Part shown: in pieces, positions 1 to 5,557 of the stretch
Position numbering within the stretch: the stretch's first letter is position 1
Layout: every line of letters begins with the position of its first letter
NCBI GenBank assembly: GCA_016867175.1
Contig: VGKF01000047.1
Coordinates: 1-6,902 of the forward strand
DNA: 6,902 nucleotides
DNA from: Candidatus Omnitrophota bacterium
Lineage (GTDB): Bacteria > Omnitrophota > Gorgyraeia > Gygaellales > Profunditerraquicolaceae
Direction: 5' to 3'
The notes under the pieces: model-generated
Databases searched by the model: none
Told to the model about the DNA's origin: nothing
Seen by the model: only the letters and a program-made list of their open reading frames with translations
Program-made: the position numbers and the translations under genes

Positions 1-487
1 AGAACTTCTCGGTGCGGCTGTCGCGCATCTGCCGCATTATTGCCCCGGTAGTATATCCTTCCAAGGTTAATTTACACAGCATAAGAGGAAAGTTTCCGAA
101 ATGAGCACTCACTAATACCACGCCCCTGCCTTTAGATAGCGCCTCATCCAGGTATCTCCTGCCTTCAAAACTGGCATGCCTCCTCATAAGCTCGGGTTTA
201 TCGCTAAGAAAGATCAGCTCTACCGCTGACTTAGCCATGAGGATGAAGCAATCCTTGGCAATCCTACGGCGCTCCTTTAAGCTTTTTTCATTGCCGAAGG
301 CGATCTCCAGGCTATCCAGCGCGATCTTTCTTTGTTTGCCCAGAGCTATAAAACCAAAGGCTGCCAGGTTTCTGGCGAAACCATAAATCAGACTAGCCGG
401 AATAAACCTAACTATCAAAGAGCACAGGATTAAACCAACCCAGGCGGCAAAACGCGGGATGCCTTTACGTATTTTTTTGCGATCCAT
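1..487 (-). CDS. LpxL/HtrB-like lysophospholipid/lipid A acyltransferase, 5' part (runs off left edge)
   Basis: The first 162 residues of a protein of the LpxL/HtrB (Lip_A_acyltrans, LPLAT) family, whose members are usually about 290-310 residues; the C-terminal half lies outside the window. These inner-membrane enzymes transfer a fatty acyl chain to lipid A precursors or related lysolipids. Seen here: a basic N-terminus (MDRKKIRKG), a hydrophobic anchor at about residues 13-50, a family-like stretch (ALDSLEIAFG, then SLKERRRIA) at about 59-79, and the core motif VSAHFGNFPLM at 126-136. The motif matches the HX4(D/E) site at His129, but the acidic position is Pro134. The ATG at 487-485 is the first start after an in-frame promoter region; no Shine-Dalgarno precedes it. 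It follows the adenosine-specific kinase gene by 53 bp on the same strand but has its own promoter. The family call is firm. The substrate (lipid A versus another lysolipid) cannot be told from this fragment. Confidence 0.87.
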   Translation of the reverse strand, partial: MDRKKIRKGIPRFAAWVGLILCSLIVRFIPASLIYGFARNLAAFGFIALGKQRKIALDSLEIAFGNEKSLKERRRIAKDCFILMAKSAVELIFLSDKPELMRRHASFEGRRYLDEALSKGRGVVLVSAHFGNFPLMLCKLTLEGYTTGAIMRQMRDSRTEKF

Positions 488-503
488 TATTTATATTAAA
501 AGG

Positions 504-531
504 ATTATAGCAAAACTGTTATAAAATGCAA
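504..531 (-). promoter_or_regulatory. Predicted sigma70-type promoter of the acyltransferase gene
   Basis: On the minus strand a perfect -10 box TATAAT (509-504) lies 16 bp from a weak -35 box TTGCAT (531-526, 3 of 6 matches). The -10 box ends 16 nt before the ATG at 487, so transcription should start about 10 nt upstream of the start codon. That leaves no room for a standard Shine-Dalgarno, and none is seen. The -10 is convincing; the -35 is poor. Confidence 0.55.
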
Positions 532-540
532 GCAAAAAAA

Positions 541-1026
541 TCAAAGCTTATAGCCGATTTTGCGCAATAATTGATGCCTCCAGGCTATGTCATCTGCTGA
601 TTCAACGCCTTTTGGGCTGGCCCCATCAATTACGCCCATTATCCCCCTACCCTGCTTGGTCTCTGCTACGATTACTTCCACTGGATTCGCTGAAGCGCAA
701 TAGATATTGCAGACCTCGGGGATAGACTTAACGGCATTAAGGACATTTATCGGATAGGCCTGCCGCAGGCAAATGATAAAAATATGCCCGGCTGCGATCT
801 TAAGGGCGTTATCCTCTGCCAGCTTCTTCAATCCAGGATCATTTCCTTCTGATCTTACCTTGCAGGCCCCGGAAGACTCTGCAAAGGCCAGGCCGAATTT
901 TATCCCCGGGACATTATTAACCAGTACTTCATAGATATCTTCCACGGTTTTAATAAAGTGGCTCTGGCCTAATATTATATTTACATCCTCTGGCTTATCA
1001 ACTTGGATCGCCTTAAGCTCTAGCAT
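541..1026 (-). CDS. Adenosine-specific kinase family protein (PF04008/COG1839-like)
   Basis: A complete 161-residue protein, the normal size for this small single-domain family, which is widespread in archaea and some bacteria. The family was named from structural work on an archaeal member that binds adenosine/AMP; its physiological role is poorly established, so kinase should be read as a family name. Conserved blocks are easily recognised: GQSHFIKTVED at 20-30, KFGLAFAESSG at 43-53, AAGHIFII at 78-85, PINVLNAVK at 92-100, IYCASANPVEVIVAET at 108-123 and QGRGIMGVIDG at 125-135. No signal peptide or membrane segment is present, so it should be cytosolic. It lies 17 bp downstream of the PIG-L deacetylase gene on the same strand and has no promoter of its own that I can see, so the two are probably co-transcribed. 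The start is fixed by an excellent ribosome binding site in the gap. Family assignment is strong; function in this host is open. Confidence 0.92.
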   Translation of the reverse strand: MLELKAIQVDKPEDVNIILGQSHFIKTVEDIYEVLVNNVPGIKFGLAFAESSGACKVRSEGNDPGLKKLAEDNALKIAAGHIFIICLRQAYPINVLNAVKSIPEVCNIYCASANPVEVIVAETKQGRGIMGVIDGASPKGVESADDIAWRHQLLRKIGYKL

Positions 1027-1034
1027 GGCTCACC

Positions 1035-1039
1035 CCTCC
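1035..1039 (-). promoter_or_regulatory. Shine-Dalgarno of the adenosine-specific kinase gene
   Basis: A purine-rich run GGGGGGAGGGGTGA (1043-1030 on the minus strand) contains GGAGG 8 nt before the ATG at 1026. It fills the 17-bp gap to the upstream deacetylase gene and fixes the start. It is the only strong Shine-Dalgarno I find in front of any gene whose start is in the window. Confidence 0.8.
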
Positions 1040-1043
1040 CCCC

Positions 1044-2444
1044 TTATTTTATCTCTATCAACCTGTATCCGGAAGTCTCAAAAGCAACCCCTGCTGCATG
1101 GGTCTTTACTGAAGTCATGATGAAATCCGGCCCTCCCAACAAAGCCAAGGGAACCTTAAGCACCAGTTCTTTTTCGCTTAATTTTAAGTCTATCCCCTCG
1201 GCCTTCACTAGTTTTTTACCATTAAAAACTTTAAAATTTGTGTGTCTGGTAACAATACGAAGCTTGGGCATCTGATTAAAAGGTTTATTGCGACTGTAAC
1301 CGAAAATATAAAGCATGATACCAAACCTATTGTTAAGTTCCCTGGTCTTATCTATGCGAATTAAAAATACATCTTCGGAAATGGCGTAGCTGACCTGCCC
1401 CTTTCCTTCAATAATCTCATCCGCGTCTATTATCTGTCCTGCCCCCGCATCAGTAAAGATATCGGAAGAGCCTAAAAAAGCAGGCGTGCCTTGCCCTTGC
1501 ATGGCTTTTTCATTTTTTATCTCTAATAAAGGATAGTCTCCGAAAAGTTCGTTTTTACGGGCAAAGGCGAGCAGGTAAAAAGCGCTGGACTGCGTCTGGC
1601 TTTTATAGCGGAGGATTGCCTGATGTTTCTTTTCAAGCTGTTTAGGGTTTAATTCCAGCTTAGACCATCCAATCTGTGAATTTAAAAACTTTTCAGGCGG
1701 AGTAAGCCCCAACTCCGGATGGTAGTGCCTGGGTTTAGGCCAACCTACGCAGTGTATAAGATAAGGATATATTTTGGGCCTAGGTAGTTCTTTCCTTAAA
1801 TCCAGCAGGGCAACCTGTAAAAATAAATAAAGTGATTTATGGTCTACGTTCACATCTGCTGGGTGCGAAACAAAGATTTTGTTCGGTTTGTAGGACAAAA
1901 GCACCTTCTTTAGATCGCCTAATATATTATCTCCCTTATAAGGGGCCCCGAAAGAAAGATTCTCTTTATAGGGAACGGAAGAGATCCTAGTCAATAGGCT
2001 TCTGAACGGCCGGCTATCCCCCCAGTATTGGTTAAAGATAGTGAAGGTACCGAAATCCGGGTAACCTAAAAAGATGAGGTTTTTCTCATCTACCCCTAAA
2101 AGATGCATGGCCTTTATTGCCTCGGTCCTACGCACCTCACCCATATGGATAAATTCGCCTTGCCTCAGGGTAAGCCTTTTTTCAAAGACTATAAACGCTG
2201 CCTGATTGTGGTCTCCGTTAGTCAAATAGACTACCCGGATATTCGCCTTGGCAGCGACCGCCTGCTGTATAACTCCTGCGCAACCAATAGTCTCATCATC
2301 AGGATGCGGGGCAAGGATTAAGATGCGATCATTCTTATTGATGGTCTCAAGCGAGTTAATTAGAGCAGGGGCCTGCACCTGTAGAGGCTGCGCGTAAACA
2401 TAGCCGGCGATAAAGATAATTAACAAGGGGAGTTTTTGAAGCAT
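1044..2444 (-). CDS. Secreted PIG-L/LmbE-family deacetylase with a C-terminal beta-rich extension
   Basis: A complete 466-residue protein. Residues 1-18 form a signal peptide (hydrophobic 5-16, likely cut VYA|QP), so the enzyme should act outside the inner membrane. The PIG-L domain spans about 38-300. The zinc motif APHPDDE lies at 45-51, with His47 and Asp50 as expected ligands, and the second motif SHPADVNVDH at 193-202 supplies the remaining histidine. Family members are zinc-dependent amidases that remove acetyl groups from N-acetylglucosamine-type sugars on lipids, glycans or small molecules. About 165 further residues follow. From about 325 they look like a beta-sandwich (alternating hydrophobic strands), perhaps a carbohydrate-binding or DOMON-like module, though I do not recognise the family. 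The ATG at 2444 gives the signal peptide; no Shine-Dalgarno precedes it and a promoter lies almost at the start codon. The adenosine-specific kinase gene follows in the same unit. A surface glycan or cell-wall substrate is inferred from the export signal only. Confidence 0.9.
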   Translation of the reverse strand: MLQKLPLLIIFIAGYVYAQPLQVQAPALINSLETINKNDRILILAPHPDDETIGCAGVIQQAVAAKANIRVVYLTNGDHNQAAFIVFEKRLTLRQGEFIHMGEVRRTEAIKAMHLLGVDEKNLIFLGYPDFGTFTIFNQYWGDSRPFRSLLTRISSVPYKENLSFGAPYKGDNILGDLKKVLLSYKPNKIFVSHPADVNVDHKSLYLFLQVALLDLRKELPRPKIYPYLIHCVGWPKPRHYHPELGLTPPEKFLNSQIGWSKLELNPKQLEKKHQAILRYKSQTQSSAFYLLAFARKNELFGDYPLLEIKNEKAMQGQGTPAFLGSSDIFTDAGAGQIIDADEIIEGKGQVSYAISEDVFLIRIDKTRELNNRFGIMLYIFGYSRNKPFNQMPKLRIVTRHTNFKVFNGKKLVKAEGIDLKLSEKELVLKVPLALLGGPDFIMTSVKTHAAGVAFETSGYRLIEIK

Positions 2445-2453
2445 ATTATTTTT

Positions 2454-2482
2454 AGTTTAGCATACAAACCTTCACAAATCAA
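2454..2482 (-). promoter_or_regulatory. Predicted promoter of the deacetylase/adenosine-specific kinase unit
   Basis: On the minus strand TTGATT (2482-2477) is 17 bp from TAAACT (2459-2454), and the -10 is preceded by TGC, an extended -10 (TGn) signature. The -10 ends only 9 nt from the ATG at 2444, so the predicted transcript begins about 3 nt before the start codon. Both boxes match consensus at 4 of 6 positions. The 89-bp palindrome starts 3 bp upstream of the -35. Confidence 0.5.
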
Positions 2483-2485
2483 TAG

Positions 2486-2574
2486 TAGGGACGGTTCTCA
2501 AACCAAAGCTAAAGTGTCCCTTTTTCGTAGTTTAGCAGGGGGACAGTTTACGATTGAGTTGAGAACCGTCCCTA
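2486..2574. repeat. 89-bp imperfect palindrome, REP/MITE-like element (GGGACGGTTCTC family)
   Basis: The ends are a perfect 16-bp inverted repeat: TAGGGACGGTTCTCAA at 2486-2501 and its reverse complement at 2559-2574. Inside is a second pair of 11-bp arms, TAAAGTGTCCC (2510-2520) and GGGACAGTTTA (2540-2550), with one G-G mismatch. The two 8-nt segments between the arms can form three further pairs, and the loop is 19 nt (2521-2539). The whole can fold into one long hairpin or cruciform. Four GTCCC/GGGAC boxes alternate in orientation. From memory, sequences with GGGACGGTTCTC ends are dispersed in many genomes, often near IS200/REP-associated Y1 tyrosine transposase genes; no transposase gene is present here, so this would be a non-autonomous copy. 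No target-site duplication is visible, as expected for that transposition type. An alternative is a bidirectional transcription barrier. Confidence 0.72.
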
Positions 2575-2581
2575 ATAATAT

Positions 2582-2610
2582 TTGCAACAAGTAAGATTAG
2601 AATATATAAT
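2582..2610 (+). promoter_or_regulatory. Predicted promoter of the CDF transporter gene
   Basis: TTGCAA (2582-2587, 4 of 6 matches) is separated by 17 bp from a perfect TATAAT (2605-2610). Only 6 nt separate the -10 from the ATG at 2617, which puts the expected transcription start on the A of the start codon: a leaderless mRNA. A weaker alternative, TTGAGT (2554-2559) with TAATAT (2576-2581) at the right end of the palindrome, would give a leader of about 29 nt, but that leader has no Shine-Dalgarno. Confidence 0.62.
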
Positions 2611-2616
2611 TACTCT

Positions 2617-3546
2617 ATGGTAATAGGGCCACAGCAACACTATTCTAAGATCAGGCGTATCCTAGTCTGGACCCTGGTATTAAACTGGCTAGCGGCAGGT
2701 GCGAAGATAATCTACGGGTTATTAAGCCGCTGCAGCAGCATGACTGCTGATGGCTTCCACTCTCTTTCCGACGGAACCTCCAATATCATATGCCTTATCG
2801 GCATACACTTTGCCTCTCAACCTAAAGACCAGGACCATCCTTACGGGCACAGGAAATACGAAACTTTTTTTTCGCTGGGGATCGCCGGCCTGTTGTTTTT
2901 TCTGGCTTTTAACCTATTGAGGGAAGGGATAGCCCGTATAAGCCGACCAATAATCCCGCAGATTGACATAGGAAGCTTTATGGTCATGATTATAACGCTA
3001 GCTGTCAATCTGTGGGTTATGCATTATGAATACAAAAAAGGTAAGGCTTTAAAGAGCGATATTTTAGTCTCGGATTCCATGCACACCAAGGCAGATATCT
3101 TCACTTCAATATCGGTAATTATAACCCTGTTTGCAGTCAGGCTTGGCTATCCTATCCTAGACCCTATTGCCACCTTGCTTATTGCACTTTTTATCGCACA
3201 CGCGGGACTTGAGATAATCAAAGAAAGCTCGCGGGTGCTCTGCGACACCGCGCCCATAGTAGATATCAAAAAAATAGCGGATATTGTCTTACGGATAGAC
3301 GGAGTAAAGGCCTGTCATAAAATAAGGACTCGCGGCAGGCCTGATGACATAAATTTAGACCTGCATGTGCAAGTTAAGCCTGACATGCATATGGAGAGGG
3401 CGCATCAGATCAGCTATAGCATAGAAGATACTATTAAGCAGGCTATGCCGGAAATAACGGATGTGGTAGTACACATGGAACCTAAGGGAGAGAGTAAGGA
3501 AGGCCCCTTAGAGACCTTTGAGAACAAGCCAAAACCTCGGGCCTAA
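2617..3546 (+). CDS. Cation diffusion facilitator (CDF) family divalent metal exporter
   Basis: A complete 309-residue inner-membrane antiporter, the usual CDF size, expected to export Zn2+ or a similar divalent ion in exchange for protons. Six membrane segments fit at about 15-36, 50-67, 84-105, 118-136, 157-175 and 180-200. The transport site is formed by ADGFHSLSD in the second helix (His48, Asp52; Asp45 nearby) and DSMHTKAD in the fifth (His156, Asp160). HPYGHRKYE at 74-82 is the conserved family loop. The cytoplasmic dimerisation domain (about 205-291) keeps the three histidines that bind metal in YiiP-type proteins (His234, His250, His286). A His/Asp quartet is typical of zinc exporters, but iron or other metals cannot be excluded. 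The gene is divergent from the deacetylase unit and its stop lies 8 bp from the convergent M23 gene. The start is the only sensible ATG; there is no Shine-Dalgarno, consistent with a leaderless transcript. Confidence 0.94.
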   Translation: MVIGPQQHYSKIRRILVWTLVLNWLAAGAKIIYGLLSRCSSMTADGFHSLSDGTSNIICLIGIHFASQPKDQDHPYGHRKYETFFSLGIAGLLFFLAFNLLREGIARISRPIIPQIDIGSFMVMIITLAVNLWVMHYEYKKGKALKSDILVSDSMHTKADIFTSISVIITLFAVRLGYPILDPIATLLIALFIAHAGLEIIKESSRVLCDTAPIVDIKKIADIVLRIDGVKACHKIRTRGRPDDINLDLHVQVKPDMHMERAHQISYSIEDTIKQAMPEITDVVVHMEPKGESKEGPLETFENKPKPRA

Positions 3547-3554
3547 ATAATAAT

Positions 3555-4046
3555 CTATTGCAGATATTCTAGGGGGTCTGCGGGAATTCCGGCTTCTCTA
3601 ACTTCAAAATGCAGATGCGGCTGGATATCACGGTAATTGGCATTACCGGTCTTGCCGACCTCACCGATCACCTTACCCTGCCGCACAAAATCTCCGCGCC
3701 TGGCATAAACCTTAGAAAGATGCCCGTAAATAGTTACCAGGTTTCCGGGGTGGCGCATAACAATGTAATTTCCCATCCCCTTATGTTGTACCTTGCTTAT
3801 TACTACCTTTCCTGAACGTACTGCCAAAACCGGAGTACCGATCTGGGCAAAGAGATCGATTCCCTCATGTAGCCTGTTTCCGCTGCGCGGACTCCCGAAA
3901 AAACCATCCCCCCGGGAATCAGAGCGCACAAAGATGCCGCCCTTATAATCTATGGGGCAGAGGAAATAATCCTTATCTAAAAAATAAAGGGCGATGACAA
4001 GGCAGGCCGGCAGGACAATCAATAGAAATAAGAATATTTTTTTCAT
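3555..4046 (-). CDS. Membrane-anchored M23 (LytM-type) peptidoglycan endopeptidase
   Basis: A 163-residue protein with a short basic start, one hydrophobic helix (about 4-23) that serves as a signal anchor, and an M23 domain that fills the rest (about 50-161). All active-site positions are present: His60 and Asp64 in HEGIDL, His109 in YGHLS, and His144/His146 in PHLHFEV. Unlike the degenerate LytM regulators, it should therefore be an active zinc endopeptidase that cuts peptide cross-links in peptidoglycan. It lacks the coiled coil of EnvC-type proteins and any LysM domain, so it is a minimal form. Its ATG overlaps the TGA of lnt by 4 bp (ATGA), which suggests translational coupling; no good Shine-Dalgarno is visible. 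It is the last gene of the secA-lnt unit. A lipoprotein reading of LPAC at 12-15 is unlikely because of the proline. Confidence 0.92.
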   Translation of the reverse strand: MKKIFLFLLIVLPACLVIALYFLDKDYFLCPIDYKGGIFVRSDSRGDGFFGSPRSGNRLHEGIDLFAQIGTPVLAVRSGKVVISKVQHKGMGNYIVMRHPGNLVTIYGHLSKVYARRGDFVRQGKVIGEVGKTGNANYRDIQPHLHFEVREAGIPADPLEYLQ

Positions 4047-5557
4047 GGCTTATGTTTAAAGGAAAAAATTATGCCATAAACGGCCAGCAAAAAACAAAGC
4101 GTAACAAAAATATCTCCGTAGCGGGTATAAAAACTAAGCGGCCTCTTTTCTATAAATATATCCCTAGTGTCATAGCCGGGGATAAAAATCTCTCCCCCTC
4201 TTGAGTCCCTGACTGTAGAGAGTATTTCCCCCAGGGGACTAATAAATCCCGAGATCCCGGTATTGGCAGCGCGCGCCAGGTAAACACGGTTCTCTACTGC
4301 CCGTAATACTGAGGCCTGCAGATGTTGATATGATGCAGGAGTCCTTTTATACCAGGCATCATTGGTGATGTTGACCAGAAACTGCGCTCCCCGCTTAATA
4401 AAGTTGCGCGAGAGCCCCGGAAAAAGGTCTTCAAAACAAATCAATACCCCAAACTTACTTGGGATTTGGGATTTGGGATTTGGGATTTTCATGACGGCGT
4501 ATTCTCTCCCCGGCAGGATATCTCCTATAGGCACCACTGTCTCTAAAAAAGGGAACACCTTCTTTAATGGTATATATTCTCCAAAGGGAACCAGGTGCAA
4601 CTTATCATAGCGATCAATAATCTCACTCTGTGCATTAAGTAAAAGTGCGCTGTTAAAATAATCCTCTCCTTCTCTAACTACTGCCCCTAATAAAAGAGGG
4701 GTTTTTATCTCTTTAGCTAAAGCAAAAATCCTGGTAAAAACCGCCTCGTCCTCACCTAATAAAGCTGGGCTGGCTGCCTCAGGCCAAATAACCAACTCTG
4801 GATTTTCCTTGACTGCCTCTTTGGTCAGATGACTATACTGCTCCAAGATAAAATCTTTAGCATTAACCGCCCATTTTAATTCCTGTGGGATATTACCTTG
4901 GATAAGGGAAATTCGTACATGCCGAGCTCCTGAAACTACGTTAGAAGATAAGCGAAAATAGCCATAATATAAAATTAGGGATAGGAACCCAATAAGCAAA
5001 AGTATAGTTATTTTTAACCTCGGCCAGGCCTTGTTTTTTATCAAACAGATTATTTCGACAATTGCCACGTTGACAAAGATAAGCAAAAAAGAAATGCCAA
5101 AGGCCCCGGTAATATCTGCGATTTGAATTACCGTAAGATTCAGATACTGGGAGTAACCTAAAAGCGCCCAGGGAAAGCCTGTCAATAGGTGTCCGCGCAG
5201 GAATTCAAGCAGGGCCCAAACCGAAGGGATAAATATTAACGCGTAGGGAGTTGAATTTTTAGTGCAGGGCCGGATGATCAGGCCGAATATAGCGAAATAT
5301 AAAGATAGATAGAAAACAAGGGCAATCGTGCCGGCTAAAGTAACGTGTACCAGCCAATAAATAACGCCCCACCAAAAAATAATCCCGGTAATAAAAAATA
5401 AAAAGAATGCTCCTTTTAGGGATTTATTATTTAGCGCAAAGAATGCCGGGACAAAAGCAAACCAGGCAAAAATCCATAATTTTCCGTTATTAAAAGGGAG
5501 GGCTAATAATACTCCGGAAAGCAGGCAAAGAAAAACAGGGACTATCGGCCGCAGCAT
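4043..5557 (-). CDS. lnt: Apolipoprotein N-acyltransferase Lnt
   Basis: A complete 504-residue integral membrane enzyme of the usual length (about 500). It moves an acyl chain from phospholipid to the N-terminal cysteine of lipoproteins, the last step of lipoprotein maturation in diderm bacteria. Hydrophobic helices occupy about residues 5-200, followed by a periplasmic nitrilase-like domain (about 212-465) and a final helix at 483-500. The Glu-Lys-Cys triad is intact: Glu260 in WPEAASP, Lys319 in DKLHLVPFGEYIP and Cys374 in LICFEDLFP. Residues 358-367 (IPNPKSQIPS) come from a heptanucleotide repeat and look like an insertion in the loop just before the catalytic cysteine strand. The ATG overlaps the end of secA by 16 bp in another frame; no strong Shine-Dalgarno is present, so translation probably depends on ribosomes finishing secA. 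The M23 gene follows with a 4-bp overlap. Confidence 0.97.
   Translation of the reverse strand: MLRPIVPVFLCLLSGVLLALPFNNGKLWIFAWFAFVPAFFALNNKSLKGAFFLFFITGIIFWWGVIYWLVHVTLAGTIALVFYLSLYFAIFGLIIRPCTKNSTPYALIFIPSVWALLEFLRGHLLTGFPWALLGYSQYLNLTVIQIADITGAFGISFLLIFVNVAIVEIICLIKNKAWPRLKITILLLIGFLSLILYYGYFRLSSNVVSGARHVRISLIQGNIPQELKWAVNAKDFILEQYSHLTKEAVKENPELVIWPEAASPALLGEDEAVFTRIFALAKEIKTPLLLGAVVREGEDYFNSALLLNAQSEIIDRYDKLHLVPFGEYIPLKKVFPFLETVVPIGDILPGREYAVMKIPNPKSQIPSKFGVLICFEDLFPGLSRNFIKRGAQFLVNITNDAWYKRTPASYQHLQASVLRAVENRVYLARAANTGISGFISPLGEILSTVRDSRGGEIFIPGYDTRDIFIEKRPLSFYTRYGDIFVTLCFLLAVYGIIFSFKHKP
4461..4488. repeat. Heptanucleotide tandem repeat (GGGATTT)x4 inside lnt
   Basis: Four perfect head-to-tail copies of GGGATTT (plus strand; AAATCCC in the coding direction), 28 bp in all. 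Read in the lnt frame they give IPNPKSQIPS, since three 7-bp units equal seven codons. Gain or loss of one unit would shift the frame ahead of the Cys374 codon. Confidence 0.95.

Noticed and set aside
534..560. Possible terminator after the adenosine-specific kinase gene (T-run on the minus strand with AAAATC/GATTTT arms)
   Set aside because: The stem is only 6 bp, mostly A-T, with a 13-nt loop, and the T-run is part of one arm. Too weak to call a terminator.
2103..2321. Plus-strand 72-residue open frame
   Set aside because: It lies wholly inside the deacetylase gene on the other strand, overlapping codons of its conserved N-terminal motifs. It has no recognisable domain and no promoter or ribosome binding site.
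2445..2616. Riboswitch or small RNA in the divergent intergenic region
   Set aside because: The structure there is explained by the palindrome, and predicted transcripts start downstream of it on both sides, so no leader exists for a riboswitch.
3501..3544. AGGCCC/GGGCCT hairpin at the end of the CDF gene as a terminator
   Set aside because: A 6-bp stem with a 32-nt loop and no T-run after it; it overlaps the coding end. The 8-bp gap between the convergent stops holds no terminator.
3609..3815. Plus-strand 68-residue open frame
   Set aside because: It is antisense to the M23 catalytic domain, where all active-site residues are intact; the translation looks like nothing known.
3555..4046. 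M23 protein as a lipoprotein that its neighbour Lnt would acylate
   Set aside because: The only candidate lipobox, LPAC at residues 12-15, has proline at -2 and sits in the middle of a longer hydrophobic helix. A membrane anchor fits better.
4362..4610. Plus-strand 82-residue open frame
   Set aside because: It is antisense to lnt across the catalytic region and the heptanucleotide repeat; a shadow of a well-conserved gene.
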